Made by a program: the position numbers and the translations under genes. A stretch of 64,000 nt of DNA from Roseovarius litorisediminis (lineage in GTDB: Bacteria > Pseudomonadota > Alphaproteobacteria > Rhodobacterales > Rhodobacteraceae), in NCBI RefSeq assembly GCF_900172295.1, contig NZ_FWFL01000005.1, positions 186,001 through 250,000 of the forward strand, written 5' to 3'. The notes under the pieces were generated by a model that saw only the letters and a list, made by a program, of their open reading frames with translations, searched no databases and was not told where the DNA came from. This document shows positions 19,469 to 31,297 of the stretch, piece by piece (the first letter of the stretch is position 1; each line of letters starts with the position of its first letter).

Positions 19469-20085
19469 CCCTGACAGCAGGTGATATCGCCCTCTATGCC
19501 GGCGCTATGCTGATCCTTTTCATCACCCCCGGACCGGTCTGGGTGGCGCTACTGGCGCGGGCGATGTCGGGCGGGTTTGCCGCTGCAGCGCCCCTGGCGC
19601 TTGGTGTGGCCACCGGCGACATACTCTGGCCGCTTCTGGCGGTCCTTGGGGTGACATGGATCGTTTCTGTCTTTGACGGGTTCATGGTGGTAATGCGGGT
19701 CATCGCCTCGTTCATGTTTCTTGGCATGGGCATGTTGCTGATCCGCCATGCCGACCGCACCATCGCCTCAGACAGCCGTCTGACGCGACCTGGAGTTTGG
19801 CCGGGCTTCATGGCCGGACTAGCGGTGATCCTGGGTAATCCGAAGGCCATCCTGTTTTATATGGGGCTTTTACCCGGGTTCTTCGATCTGAGCCGTGTTA
19901 CCCCTCCCGATATCGCGGTGATTGTCCTGATCTCATTCTTCGTCCCGTTGGCAGGTAACCTGTCGCTTGCACTTTTCGTGGGACGGGTGAAGTTACTTTT
20001 GGTTTCCCCCCGTGCGATACGTCGTACGAATATCAGCGCTGGCGTGCTTTTGATGATAGTGGGCCTGATCATTCCGTTTACCTGA
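19465..20085 (+). CDS. LysE/RhtB-family amino-acid exporter
   Basis: A 206-residue membrane protein started at ATG 19465 within the recF stop (ATGA). The family N-terminus with ITPGPVWVALLAR, about six hydrophobic segments and the central GNPKAILFYMG motif identify a LysE/RhtB-type exporter of amino acids or derivatives. Its substrate cannot be read from sequence. Translational coupling to recF means it is made in step with a replication-repair gene, probably without functional link. Confidence 0.88.
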   Translation: MTLTAGDIALYAGAMLILFITPGPVWVALLARAMSGGFAAAAPLALGVATGDILWPLLAVLGVTWIVSVFDGFMVVMRVIASFMFLGMGMLLIRHADRTIASDSRLTRPGVWPGFMAGLAVILGNPKAILFYMGLLPGFFDLSRVTPPDIAVIVLISFFVPLAGNLSLALFVGRVKLLLVSPRAIRRTNISAGVLLMIVGLIIPFT

Positions 20086-20160
20086 GCGGATCAAAAAATT
20101 TATAACAATGTAAATTTACGCGCTTTGGTTGTGATATTCTTCTTTTTAGGAGGCAAGGAA

Positions 20161-20949
20161 ATGATCCGAACAATTGCCCTGATCTGCGCAATAGTCACCC
20201 TTTCCGCGCCAGCAGGGGCGCAATCGGTCATGTCCGGCGTGGATCTGACATCTCCTGCTATGACCGAGGCCGAGATGACGCGTGATGAGGTTGTCGCACG
20301 CCTCGCCGCCGCGACCAAAGACGCCCCTGCCGATTTCAGCCACGCGCGGTTGAACGGCCTTGACTTGTCGGGGCTTGATTTCACCGGCGTCACCTTTCGC
20401 GCTGCGCGGATGAATAAGGCCAATCTTTCCGGGGCTAACTTGAACGGGGCGATTTTGGCACAAGCCTGGTTGACAGGTGCCAATCTGGATGGCGCGTCAC
20501 TGAAACAGGCCAACCTGTTTCAAACCCAACTTACCAAAGCCTCGATGAAGGACGTTGATCTGTCGGGTGCACGCGCGCCTGCGGATTTCACCAAGGCTGA
20601 TCTGACGCGGGCAAGGTTCGTTGGCGCCAATCTGGGGGCTGACACCACCAATCAGTCAATGGGGTTGATGCGCGGGATTCTGGCAGGTGTCACGGCGCAG
20701 GGCGCAGATTTTTCCAACGCGGGGCTGTTGCGCGTCGTTTTCGAATTTGCCGATCTGCGTGGCGCAAGGTTTGACAACGCTGATCTTGCCACCGCCGAAA
20801 TGGCCGGGGCTGATTTGACTGGTGCCAGTATCAAGGGGGCGGATCTAAGCGGTGCGAATTTGACGTCGACTCGTCTGATCAACATAACTGGTGCAAGCAA
20901 TCCAACGCTTTGGAAGGCCAGGAATCTGGATCGCGCCGTGCGTGATTAG
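20161..20949 (+). CDS. Secreted pentapeptide-repeat protein
   Basis: A 262-residue protein started at ATG 20161, just after AGGAGGCAAGGAA, a strong ribosome-binding site. A signal peptide of about 20 residues (ending PAGA-Q) is followed by about 25 tandem pentapeptides of the A(D/N)L-x-x type from residue 50 onward, for example ANLSGANLNGA and ADLTGASIKGADLSGANL. These form a right-handed square beta-helix. Cytoplasmic relatives (Qnr, MfpA) mimic DNA and bind gyrase. This one is directly upstream of gyrB but carries an export signal, so a periplasmic role is more likely. There is no catalytic motif. Confidence 0.85.
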   Translation: MIRTIALICAIVTLSAPAGAQSVMSGVDLTSPAMTEAEMTRDEVVARLAAATKDAPADFSHARLNGLDLSGLDFTGVTFRAARMNKANLSGANLNGAILAQAWLTGANLDGASLKQANLFQTQLTKASMKDVDLSGARAPADFTKADLTRARFVGANLGADTTNQSMGLMRGILAGVTAQGADFSNAGLLRVVFEFADLRGARFDNADLATAEMAGADLTGASIKGADLSGANLTSTRLINITGASNPTLWKARNLDRAVRD

Positions 20950-20983
20950 CGCGGCAGTTAATTTTGTGCAGGCTGTCAGAAAT

Positions 20984-21013
20984 TTGGACCAAATCACAGT
21001 TAAGAAATTTATA
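20984..21013 (+). promoter_or_regulatory. Candidate gyrB promoter
   Basis: TTGGAC (20984-20989), 18-base spacer, TTTATA (21008-21013) in the 288-base gap between the pentapeptide gene and gyrB. It would give a leader of about 220 bases. Confidence 0.3.
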
Positions 21014-21156
21014 GACCTTACATAATCTGTCCCCCGTGAAGGGTCTGATACCTGCAGTAAAAGATGTAGCTTTTGGCCCATTGCGAAGGGCCGGGTATTC
21101 AACTCTGCCGGCCCGGGTTGTGATACGAGGCGGCTTGCCTGCAATCTATGCGCTGA

Positions 21157-23655
<2,499 letters not shown>

Positions 23656-23664
23656 TCGCTGTCA

Positions 23665-23690
23665 GGGCGTCCAGCACATTGTGGACGCCC
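23665..23690 (+). terminator. Hairpin downstream of gyrB
   Basis: Perfect 9-base arms GGGCGTCCA (23665-23673) and TGGACGCCC (23682-23690) with an 8-base loop, 10 bases after the stop. The following sequence has only a weak T content (ATAGCTTTCC), so termination efficiency is uncertain. Confidence 0.55.
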
Positions 23691-23739
23691 ATAGCTTTCC
23701 GCCAACATCCTACGCTGTCAGCCTATCCGCAGGGCGGTG

Positions 23740-25128
23740 CTACGTTTTGCCTTTCAGGGCGCGGTTCAGGATATCATATATCTCAGGCCCGCCCATCTGA
23801 CTGACATTGAACCGCATAAAACCTGCCATGGCCTGTGAAACACTGAACACATTTCCAGGCGCCAGAACTATGTTTTTGGCTAGGGCTACACGGGCCATCT
23901 CGGTCGCATCTGCCCCATCAGGCAACTGGCACCAAAGATAAAACCCGCCTCGTGGCATAAGCCAGGGTGTGATTCCCAGTCCGGCCAGCCTGGCCCCGGT
24001 TTCGCTGCGACACCCGGCAAGGCGGCGGCGCAGGGCCTCCATGTGCTTGCGATAGTGTCCGTCACTTAGCGTGGCATAGATCAGTTCGGCGGCCACCGGG
24101 CTTGGCCCACCAAAATTCGTCGCCACCTGCAGGTCAATCAACGCTTCGATCCAGTCCGGTCGCGCCGCGATATACCCGCACCGCACCGAGGCCGAAAGGG
24201 TTTTGGAGAAACTGCCGATGCGGATCACCCGATCCATCCCATCCAGGGATGCCAGACGCGGTGAACGATCAGGCTCGAACCCGGCGAAAATATCATCCTC
24301 GACGACGATCAGATCGTGGGCGGTAGCCATGTTCAGTACCTTGTGCGCAATCTGCGGCGAAATCGTTGCCCCTGTTGGGTTATGCAACGCCGAGTTGGTG
24401 ATATATAGTCTGGGTTTATGCTTAATCAGAGCCTGTTCAAACAGTTCCGTATCCGGCCCATTGGGCGTAAACGGCACGCCGACCAATTGCGTCTGATGAG
24501 CCCGCAGCAGGGCCTGGAAGTTGAAATAGCATGGGTCGTCCACCAGCACCGCGTCACCCGGGCGCAGCAACAAGCGGCAGATCAGGTCAATCGCCTGTGT
24601 CCCTGATGCCGTCAGCAGTATCTGGTCTGGCCCCGCGGGTATCGCCTCTTCCGCAAACCCGCGCGCCAGCAGGCGGCGCAGGTTCAGGGCACCGCGCGTG
24701 CTGCCATAGTCGGACAGCAATGCGTCGTCTGCGCGGCCCAATTGCCGGATCGCCCGGCGCATCGACGCATTTGGCATCCATTCCGCCGGAAGCCAACCGC
24801 AGCCGGGTTTTACCATATCAGGGCCGGCATCGAGTGATTGTCGCGATACCCAGAAAGGATCAATTTCGCGGTCAAGCGATGGACCGACCTCGGTGACCGC
24901 AAAGGGCAAAGTGCTGTCTGCCACGTAAAACCCCGACCCACGGCGTGCATGGATTACGCCCTCGGACGTCAATCGATCATACGCGTCTACAACGGTTGAA
25001 GGTGAAACATTCATGGTCGCGGCAAATCCCCGGATCGATGGCAGTTTCTCGCCCGGCTCAAGGGCGCGACTTGTGATCTTGCGGCGCACCGCGTCGATCA
25101 CGCGTGCGGTACGTGTGCCTTGTTTCAT
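23740..25128 (-). CDS. MocR-type regulator (GntR wHTH + aminotransferase fold)
   Basis: A 462-residue protein from ATG 25126-25128. The N-terminal GntR winged helix (about 1-70; LPSIRGFAATMNVSPSTVVDAYDRL) is fused to a fold-type I aminotransferase domain. The PLP-binding Lys is at about 309 (GSFSKTLS), with the NPTG motif at about 250-253. MocR proteins sense amino acids or vitamin B6 through PLP and often regulate a divergent transporter gene. Here the divergent partner is an EamA exporter, with an inverted repeat at 25160-25189 between them. It probably controls that exporter and itself. Confidence 0.9.
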   Translation of the reverse strand: MKQGTRTARVIDAVRRKITSRALEPGEKLPSIRGFAATMNVSPSTVVDAYDRLTSEGVIHARRGSGFYVADSTLPFAVTEVGPSLDREIDPFWVSRQSLDAGPDMVKPGCGWLPAEWMPNASMRRAIRQLGRADDALLSDYGSTRGALNLRRLLARGFAEEAIPAGPDQILLTASGTQAIDLICRLLLRPGDAVLVDDPCYFNFQALLRAHQTQLVGVPFTPNGPDTELFEQALIKHKPRLYITNSALHNPTGATISPQIAHKVLNMATAHDLIVVEDDIFAGFEPDRSPRLASLDGMDRVIRIGSFSKTLSASVRCGYIAARPDWIEALIDLQVATNFGGPSPVAAELIYATLSDGHYRKHMEALRRRLAGCRSETGARLAGLGITPWLMPRGGFYLWCQLPDGADATEMARVALAKNIVLAPGNVFSVSQAMAGFMRFNVSQMGGPEIYDILNRALKGKT

Positions 25129-25159
25129 GGCGTTCCCTTCACTTTGTAAGGATATCTGA

Positions 25160-25189
25160 ACCAATACAGTTTTTGAAATTTGTACTGGT
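25160..25189. promoter_or_regulatory. Candidate MocR operator
   Basis: ACCAATACA (25160-25168) and TGTACTGGT (25181-25189) are inverted with one mismatch and a 12-base spacer, in the 100-base gap between the divergent MocR and EamA genes. Confidence 0.5.
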
Positions 25190-25228
25190 TTGTGCCTGTC
25201 TGGGCCAGCCCTCAGAAACTAAAGTCGT

Positions 25229-26128
25229 GTGAAACACAAAGTGGGCAGCAGCATGCAGACAACATTGAATCGACACACAACAGCCGGATGGGGAAGCGGG
25301 CTGCTTGGGGTACTGATCTTCAGCGGGTCCCTGCCTGCGACACGGGTTGCCGTCAGCGGATTCGACCCCCTGTTTCTGACATCGGCACGCGCTGTGATTG
25401 CCGCGTTTCTTGGCAGTGCATTGCTTGTATTGATGAAACAGTCACGCCCCGGGCAGGGTGATATCGCCGCGCTTGCATTTGTAGCGCTTGGCGTGGTTGT
25501 CGACTTTCCCCTGCTCACCGCGTTGGCTTTACAGCATATCACTTCGGCCCACTCGATCGTTTTCATCGGACTGTTACCCCTTGCAACGGCGATCTTTGGT
25601 GTGCTTCGCGGGGGCGAACGGCCCAGACCTATGTTTTGGCTTTTTTCCTGCGTCGGCAGCATGTCGGTTGCTATTTTTGCCCTGACACAAAGCGCCGAGG
25701 TTTCTTTGAAAGGTGATCTTCTGATGTTGGCGGCAATCGTCCTGTGCGGTTTTGGATACGCCGAAGGGGCCACACTATCGCGCCGTCTGGGTGGTTGGCA
25801 GGTCATTTCGTGGGCGCTGGTTCTGTCCCTGCCTGTCATGATCATTCAGGCACTGGTCACCTTGCCGGAAACCTGGGTAGGTATCAGCGTCCCCGCATGG
25901 ATCAGCCTTGGATACGTGTCTGTCTTTTCGATGCTGGTGGGGTTTATATTCTGGTATCGCGGGCTGGCGCTTGGCGGGATTGCAGGCGTCGGGCAGTTGC
26001 AGCTTTTGCAGCCGTTTCTTGGCCTTGCGCTGGCCGGGCTTTTGCTGCACGAGTACGTGGCGCCGACAATGATCGGTATCACAGTTTTTGTCGTTTTCTG
26101 CGTGGCGGGGGCAAAACGCTTTGCATGA
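25229..26128 (+). CDS. EamA/DMT-family transporter
   Basis: A membrane protein of about 299 residues with roughly ten hydrophobic segments in two EamA repeats, the fold of drug/metabolite exporters. The listed start is a GTG at 25229; an ATG at 25253 (eight codons later) is equally possible, since neither has a good ribosome-binding site. The substrate is unknown; pairing with a MocR regulator suggests an amino acid or amine effluxed when it accumulates. It is convergent with tenA, with only 39 bases between. Confidence 0.85.
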   Translation: MKHKVGSSMQTTLNRHTTAGWGSGLLGVLIFSGSLPATRVAVSGFDPLFLTSARAVIAAFLGSALLVLMKQSRPGQGDIAALAFVALGVVVDFPLLTALALQHITSAHSIVFIGLLPLATAIFGVLRGGERPRPMFWLFSCVGSMSVAIFALTQSAEVSLKGDLLMLAAIVLCGFGYAEGATLSRRLGGWQVISWALVLSLPVMIIQALVTLPETWVGISVPAWISLGYVSVFSMLVGFIFWYRGLALGGIAGVGQLQLLQPFLGLALAGLLLHEYVAPTMIGITVFVVFCVAGAKRFA

Positions 26129-26167
26129 GGCACCGCCAACTTCCGTCTGGGCAGGCCGAGTTAGTCT

Positions 26168-26854
26168 CTATCCCGCCCCGCCTAACCTTATCCCCATCTG
26201 CCAAAAACCAACCTCAAGCCGTGTTGCTGTGGTGAAACGATTACACAAGCGCGCCCAACGCGGGCTCTCCTGCGGCGCGACCCCAAGGCGCCGGACCATC
26301 GCGCTGTCAATCAATGCGCCCACCTGCTGGCAGACAGATTGATAGTCATCACCGGCATAGACGTTAATCCAGTCAGCATAAGTCGCATTGCTTTTTGCCG
26401 TTTTCAGGCGCGCGCCAATCTCGCCATAACCCAGTACACAGGGGGCCAGAGCCGCCAACAAATCCAGAAAATCACCCGCATGGCCGGCATCCAGTACATA
26501 GCGGGTATAGGCGATGTTCTCCGGGGCTTCCTCAGAGGTAAAAAGATCCGTTTCACTTAGCCCCTCTTTGGCGCAGGTCTCAATATGCAGGGCGATCTCG
26601 TGGTTGATCAACCCGTCCACCGTGGCGGCGCACAGGCGCATCTCGTGCACCGTGTCGGCTTTGGTCACTGCCAGCGCCCAGGCCCGTGAGAAATGGATCA
26701 GGAAAAGGTAATCCTGTCTGAGATAGGCCAGAAAGGCAGCGCGCGGCAGACTGCCATTTCCCAGGCTCTCGACAAAGGCGTGGCGCGTATAGTCGCCCCA
26801 CGCCGTGCCCGCCGCCCTGCGCCAAAGTGAAAAGGTATCGCCGTACTGCGTCAT
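26168..26854 (-). CDS. tenA: TenA-family aminopyrimidine aminohydrolase
   Basis: A 228-residue all-helical TenA/thiaminase II protein. Conserved features include YLRQDYLFL, the EIALH helix and the LAPCVLGYGEIG segment carrying the catalytic Cys. It hydrolyses aminopyrimidines from degraded thiamin to HMP for salvage. It is last gene of the thiamin operon; its ATG overlaps the thiY stop (ATGA), matching its known partnership with the ThiY pyrimidine-binding protein. Confidence 0.92.
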   Translation of the reverse strand: MTQYGDTFSLWRRAAGTAWGDYTRHAFVESLGNGSLPRAAFLAYLRQDYLFLIHFSRAWALAVTKADTVHEMRLCAATVDGLINHEIALHIETCAKEGLSETDLFTSEEAPENIAYTRYVLDAGHAGDFLDLLAALAPCVLGYGEIGARLKTAKSNATYADWINVYAGDDYQSVCQQVGALIDSAMVRRLGVAPQESPRWARLCNRFTTATRLEVGFWQMGIRLGGAG

Positions 26855-27786
26855 TCCGCACCCAGATCAATCGCCAGATCCGACAGGGGCCTGGTACCTT
26901 CAACCAGACCGGCGTCCTGCAGAAACGCCTCGAACCGGGTATAGCGGCCCGCATCCAGAGCTTCGGGGCGCAGGGCAAAACGCGGCCATGTATCGACCCA
27001 GGCTTTGGCATTCAACTCGTCCTGCAATTCTGACGAGGTCCCCGAGAACACGTCCCATGCATCCTGGGGGTGGTTCACGATATACTGCGTTGCCAGTTCC
27101 GTTGCCTGCAGGAAACGGCGGATCTTGCCCTTGTCCATTTGCTTGGGATTAGCGACGTAAATCAACTCATCGTAGGTTGGCACGCCTTCTTCCTCGATAT
27201 AAAAACAGCGGCCGGGGACCTCTTCGATTTCCATCTGGTTCAGCTCGAAGTTCCGGAAGGCGCCCAGCACCGCATCGACCTGACCGGACATCAGCGAAGG
27301 CGACAGCGACCAGTTCACATTGACCAGTTCGATATCGTCCAGTGTCAGCCCGTGTTTGCCCAAAATCGCCTGTAACAGGGCCTCTTCTACGCCGGCCACG
27401 GAAAACCCAATCTTACGGCCCTTCAGATCTGCAATGGTTTTTACTGGCCCGTCCTGCAGGACCAGCAGGCAGTTCAAAGGTGTTGCTACCAGCGTGCCAA
27501 CCCGCACCAGCGGTAGGCCTTCGGCCACCTGCAAATGCAGCTGCGGCTGGTACGAAACTGCCAGATCGGCCTGACCGGCGGCCACCATCTTGGGCGGATC
27601 AGACGGGTCGGCAGGGGCGATGACTTCGACCTCAAGCCCCTGATCTGCGAAATAACCCTTTTCCTGCGCCACGATGATCGGCCCGTGATCGGGGTTCACA
27701 AACCAGTCCAGCATGATCGTCATCTTGTCTTGTGCCAACGCCGGGGCGGCGGTCATCAGGGCCAAAAGGGCAACGATGTATTTCAT
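26851..27786 (-). CDS. thiY: ThiY-like pyrimidine-precursor-binding protein
   Basis: The true start is ATG 27784-27786, giving 311 residues with a signal peptide ending APALA-Q. The mature N-terminus TIMLDWFVNPDHGPI is diagnostic of the NMT1/THI5-like family that includes ThiY, the periplasmic receptor for formylaminopyrimidine or HMP. The permease and ATPase (ThiX/ThiZ) are not in the window. It lies 13 bases after thiF and overlaps tenA, so uptake and salvage are co-expressed under the TPP riboswitch. Confidence 0.9.
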   Translation of the reverse strand: MKYIVALLALMTAAPALAQDKMTIMLDWFVNPDHGPIIVAQEKGYFADQGLEVEVIAPADPSDPPKMVAAGQADLAVSYQPQLHLQVAEGLPLVRVGTLVATPLNCLLVLQDGPVKTIADLKGRKIGFSVAGVEEALLQAILGKHGLTLDDIELVNVNWSLSPSLMSGQVDAVLGAFRNFELNQMEIEEVPGRCFYIEEEGVPTYDELIYVANPKQMDKGKIRRFLQATELATQYIVNHPQDAWDVFSGTSSELQDELNAKAWVDTWPRFALRPEALDAGRYTRFEAFLQDAGLVEGTRPLSDLAIDLGAE

Positions 27787-27799
27787 GTCTTTCACTCCT

Positions 27800-28768
27800 T
27801 CATGCGTCGCCAAGCGCGACCAGTAAAATTTCGCCGTCCCAGTGTTGTCTGAGACGGTTTGCCGCCTGCCAGGCCCGAAGGCCCGACCGACAGGCCAGAA
27901 TGGTTCTTTGACCGGGGTCCGGACGCAGGATATCATTGTCAAAATCCTGCACTGCGTGACGTGTCGCTCCGGGCAGGGTGGGCCCGGGTTCCTCGCGAGC
28001 GCGCAGATCCGCCACCAGATCGTTTCTTCGGATCTGGCTTGCGGCAATAAAGGCAAAACCACCCGGTTGCTCTAATGCTCCCTCAAAGCGGAACCCGCCA
28101 AACCGCAGGCGCCGCGCGTCATAACTTACCAACTGCCCCAGAGGCGAAGGTTCCATCCCACTTAGAACCGCCAGTGCCATTTGCGCCTGCAACGCCCCAA
28201 TCACACCCACGGCAGGGCCCAGCACGCCATCGGCATCGCAACTTCCCAACCGTTCTGGCAAGTCGGGAAACACGGCCCGTAAAGAAGAAGCTGTTCCGCA
28301 AAAGCCGCCGCAATAGCCCTCGGTGCCGACAACCGAGGCGCTGATAAGTGGCACTCCAAGTGCCACGCAGATATCGGACAGGATATAGCTGGCGGCAAAA
28401 CTGTCGGCACAATCAAGGATCAGATCGTTACCCATGCAAAGTAATTTTGCGTTGGCAGGGTCAAGACGTTTGGTCACGGGTTTGAGCACGCAATCGGGGT
28501 TCAGGGCGCGCAGGTGTCGCGCGGCTGCCTCGGCCTTGGGCTGTCCGATATCGCTTTCCCGGAAAATCGTCTGCCGGTGCAGGTTGCTTACAGCCACGCA
28601 ATCGCCATCCACCAGGGTGATCCTGCCCACACCGGCCCCCACCAGATATTGCAGCACCGGGGAGGCCAGCCCACCGGCGCCCACAACCAACACCCGCGCG
28701 GCACGCAGTTTTTCCTGTGCCTGCGGCCCAAATTCGGGCACGGCAATCTGGCGGGAATAGCGAGTCAT
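27800..28768 (-). CDS. thiF: ThiF/MoeB adenylyltransferase with C-terminal rhodanese-like domain
   Basis: Started at the ATG overlapping the thiE stop (28766-28768), 322 residues. The E1-like Rossmann motif GAGGLASP is at about 31-38, with the R-Q-I N-terminal and SNLHRQ adenylation residues. Unlike many MoeB proteins the usual CxxC zinc ligands are not clear. The C-terminal ~60 residues look like a short rhodanese domain with ACRSGLRAW, an active-site Cys loop. Predicted to adenylate the ThiS C-terminus and help transfer sulfur. An alternative in-frame start six codons upstream exists. Confidence 0.88.
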   Translation of the reverse strand: MTRYSRQIAVPEFGPQAQEKLRAARVLVVGAGGLASPVLQYLVGAGVGRITLVDGDCVAVSNLHRQTIFRESDIGQPKAEAAARHLRALNPDCVLKPVTKRLDPANAKLLCMGNDLILDCADSFAASYILSDICVALGVPLISASVVGTEGYCGGFCGTASSLRAVFPDLPERLGSCDADGVLGPAVGVIGALQAQMALAVLSGMEPSPLGQLVSYDARRLRFGGFRFEGALEQPGGFAFIAASQIRRNDLVADLRAREEPGPTLPGATRHAVQDFDNDILRPDPGQRTILACRSGLRAWQAANRLRQHWDGEILLVALGDA

Positions 28769-29361
28769 TTGGTAACTTCCAGCCATTGTCGCACGCGGCC
28801 TTCGGGGTTGTCGTTCAGCGTGATGTCTGTGACTGCCGAGACAGCATCCGCCCCCGCAGCATAGGCCCCGCCTGCGCGTTCAACAGACATGCCACCGATC
28901 GCAACCAGTGGGACATCCCCTATTAACGCCTTCCATTCGGTCAGCTTTTCCAGCCCCTGCTGGTGCCATTTCATCTTTTTAAGGATCGTCGGATAAACCG
29001 GCCCAAGTGCCACATAGTCGGGGTCCAGCGACAGGGCGCGATCCAGTTCCGTCCGGTCATGGGTGCTCAACCCCAGTTTAAGCTCCGCCCGCCGGATCGC
29101 CGGAACATCGGCCTCGTCCAGGTCCTCCTGACCAAGATGAATCCAGTCACAGCCCGCGTCGATGGCTATCTGCCAATGGTCATTCACCACAAGCACTGCA
29201 CCGTGGTGACGGCAAAGCGCCTGACCTTTTTCAATTGCGGCGCGCAGCTCCGGTTCAGGCGTGTCCTTGATGCGCAGTTGCACCAGTTTCACACCAAGTG
29301 GCAGCAACCGTTCCAGCCAGCGAATATTGTCAAAGATCGGATAAAAGCGGCTTAACGTCAT
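28765..29361 (-). CDS. thiE: Thiamin-phosphate synthase (short ThiE)
   Basis: A 198-residue TIM-barrel thiamin-phosphate synthase, which joins HMP-PP and the thiazole phosphate. [13 protein letters not shown], the [10 protein letters not shown] segment and [10 protein letters not shown] are family positions. The phosphate loop variant ILKKMKW replaces the more common TPTK, as I recall in other alphaproteobacterial ThiE proteins. It overlaps both thiG and thiF by ATGA. Confidence 0.9.
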   Translation of the reverse strand: MTLSRFYPIFDNIRWLERLLPLGVKLVQLRIKDTPEPELRAAIEKGQALCRHHGAVLVVNDHWQIAIDAGCDWIHLGQEDLDEADVPAIRRAELKLGLSTHDRTELDRALSLDPDYVALGPVYPTILKKMKWHQQGLEKLTEWKALIGDVPLVAIGGMSVERAGGAYAAGADAVSAVTDITLNDNPEGRVRQWLEVTK

Positions 29362-30131
29362 TCCAGAAACGCCTTTCCCAGAACGGGTGTCGACGGTGCC
29401 GCCATATCACGCGGCTCCATCGGGTCGGCCCGACGGGCCAGTGTGCCTGCCTCAACCGCCTTTGCAAACCCCTCTGCCATCGCCGCCGGGTCACCGGCCT
29501 TGGCCACCGCCGTGTTTAGCAATACCGCGTCAAACCCCATTTCCATCGCCTGGGCTGCTTGACTGGGCAGGCCAAGGCCCGCGTCAATAACCATCGGCAC
29601 ATCGGGGAAATGCGCACGCAGGCTGCGCAACCCGTAAATATTGTTCAGCCCCAGCCCGGTGCCTATCGGCGCGCCCCAAGGCATCAGCACCCCACAACCC
29701 GCGCTCAAAAGCCGGTCACACAGAACAAGATCTTCGGTGCAGTAAGGAAACACCTGAAAGCCATCTTCAGTCAGAATGCGCGCCGCCTCGACCAGGCCAA
29801 AGGGATCAGGCTGCAAGGTATCCGCATGGCCGATGACCTCCAGCTTAATCCAGCGGGTATCAAACAGTTCGCGCGCCATTTGCGCCGTGGTCACCGCCTC
29901 GCGTACCGAATGGCAACCGGCGGTATTGGGTAGCACCTGCACATTCAGATCGCGGATCAGATCCCAAAAATCCTGCCCGGCACGTTCCCCTCCTGCCTCG
30001 CGCCGGATCGATACGGTGGCAACCCCCGCGCCTGACCGTTTGAACGCATCAGCAAGGATAGCCGGCGAAGGGTATTGCGCCGTGCCCAGCATCAGCCGCG
30101 ATGCGATTTCAGTGCCGTAAAAAAAAGGCAT
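29358..30131 (-). CDS. thiG: Thiazole synthase ThiG
   Basis: ATG 30129-30131 gives 257 residues, the usual ThiG size (a longer frame upstream overlaps thiS). The Schiff-base Lys is in WIKLEVIG, and the phosphate site has GAPIGTGLG. It forms the thiazole ring from DXP, dehydroglycine and ThiS thiocarboxylate. It follows thiS after one base and overlaps thiE. Confidence 0.95.
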   Translation of the reverse strand: MPFFYGTEIASRLMLGTAQYPSPAILADAFKRSGAGVATVSIRREAGGERAGQDFWDLIRDLNVQVLPNTAGCHSVREAVTTAQMARELFDTRWIKLEVIGHADTLQPDPFGLVEAARILTEDGFQVFPYCTEDLVLCDRLLSAGCGVLMPWGAPIGTGLGLNNIYGLRSLRAHFPDVPMVIDAGLGLPSQAAQAMEMGFDAVLLNTAVAKAGDPAAMAEGFAKAVEAGTLARRADPMEPRDMAAPSTPVLGKAFLE

Positions 30132-30132
30132 C

Positions 30133-30330
30133 TTAGCCTCCCTGCCGTGGTGCCACGATCTCAACCCTGTCTCCGGGCTCCAGCGTATGGGTGTCCCGTG
30201 CGGCCGCCGCCACAAACGCCTCGTTGACAGCTGTGGCCACCTTGGCCGTGCCATGCCCAAGCACCTTAAGAAGGTCTGTGAGAGTCGTTCCGTCAAATTC
30301 AGTTGGGTCGCCGTTAACCACGATCTTCAT
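30133..30330 (-). CDS. thiS: Sulfur carrier protein ThiS
   Basis: A 65-residue beta-grasp protein ending Q-G-G, the C-terminal Gly-Gly that is adenylated and thiocarboxylated. Start MKIVVNGDP is typical. It overlaps the end of thiO by 17 bases, and its stop is separated from the thiG ATG by a single base. Confidence 0.93.
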   Translation of the reverse strand: MKIVVNGDPTEFDGTTLTDLLKVLGHGTAKVATAVNEAFVAAAARDTHTLEPGDRVEIVAPRQGG

Positions 30331-31297
30331 CCATCACCTCCGGTCGGTTGCCTTCAATCAGCAGGTCTGCCACCATGCGGGCCAGGGCAGGAGCCAGCAG
30401 ATAGCCGTGCCGATACAGGCCATTGACGTAAATTACCCGGCCCCTGCGCCGAACACGCGGCAGGTTGTCTGGAAACGCAGGCCGTGCATCGACGCCAATC
30501 TCAACCAATTCCGCCTCACCAAAGGCGGGATGCAAGGCATATGCGGCTGACAGCAATTCCATCACTGATCGCACCGTCGCACGGTCTCTTTCGCCGCTTT
30601 CGATCTGCGTTGCCCCCAGCATGAAAACCCCATCGCCGCGTGGCACGATATAGAGCGGAAAGCGTGGATGCAGCAGGCGCACCGGGCGAAGCAATTCAAC
30701 ATCCGGCGCGCGCAGGATAACCATTTCACCTTTGACACCGCGCAGGTCGGTCAGCGTATCGCGCGCCGCCAGCCCGCGACAGTCGATGACCTGACCGTCA
30801 GGCATCGCATCGCTTTTTTCAAACCGGACACCTGCGGCCTCCAGCCGGGTCCGAAGGGCCATCAGGGCCCGACGCGGGTTCAGATGCGCCTCGTCGGGGA
30901 AATGAAGCGCGCGGTCAAATCGGCCTTCAAGTTGCGGTTCGATTTTGGCAAGCGCCCCACTGTCCAGTGTCACATGTCCCTCAGTGCGCCGTGTGAACCG
31001 GTCCAGTTCCTGTCGGTCGCGTCCAAGTGTTACGACCAGCGAACCGTTACGAACCACCTCAACCCCCTGCGCCGCCCACCAGTCGGCAGCTTGCTGCCCC
31101 AGCCGACCCACAGGTTCCTCGGCGGATTCGCCCTCGCAGAAAGGCGCCAGCATGCCACCGGCCCACCACGAACAGGCCTGTGGTCCGGGCGTTGGTGCAG
31201 GATCGTGAATTGATATTTGAAAACCACGCGACGCCAGTTCCGTGGCCACGCACAGACCGACCACACCGGCACCGCGTATGGTGATGGCGACGCTCAT
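30314..31297 (-). CDS. thiO: Glycine oxidase ThiO
   Basis: 327 residues from ATG 31295-31297. The FAD-binding GAGVVGL motif is at about 9-15, and the DAO fold continues with [12 protein letters not shown] and the late [13 protein letters not shown] segment. It oxidises glycine to dehydroglycine for ThiG in aerobic thiamin synthesis, which fits the absence of thiH here. ATGA overlap with thiD upstream and a 17-base overlap with thiS. Confidence 0.93.
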   Translation of the reverse strand: MSVAITIRGAGVVGLCVATELASRGFQISIHDPAPTPGPQACSWWAGGMLAPFCEGESAEEPVGRLGQQAADWWAAQGVEVVRNGSLVVTLGRDRQELDRFTRRTEGHVTLDSGALAKIEPQLEGRFDRALHFPDEAHLNPRRALMALRTRLEAAGVRFEKSDAMPDGQVIDCRGLAARDTLTDLRGVKGEMVILRAPDVELLRPVRLLHPRFPLYIVPRGDGVFMLGATQIESGERDRATVRSVMELLSAAYALHPAFGEAELVEIGVDARPAFPDNLPRVRRRGRVIYVNGLYRHGYLLAPALARMVADLLIEGNRPEVMDEDRG

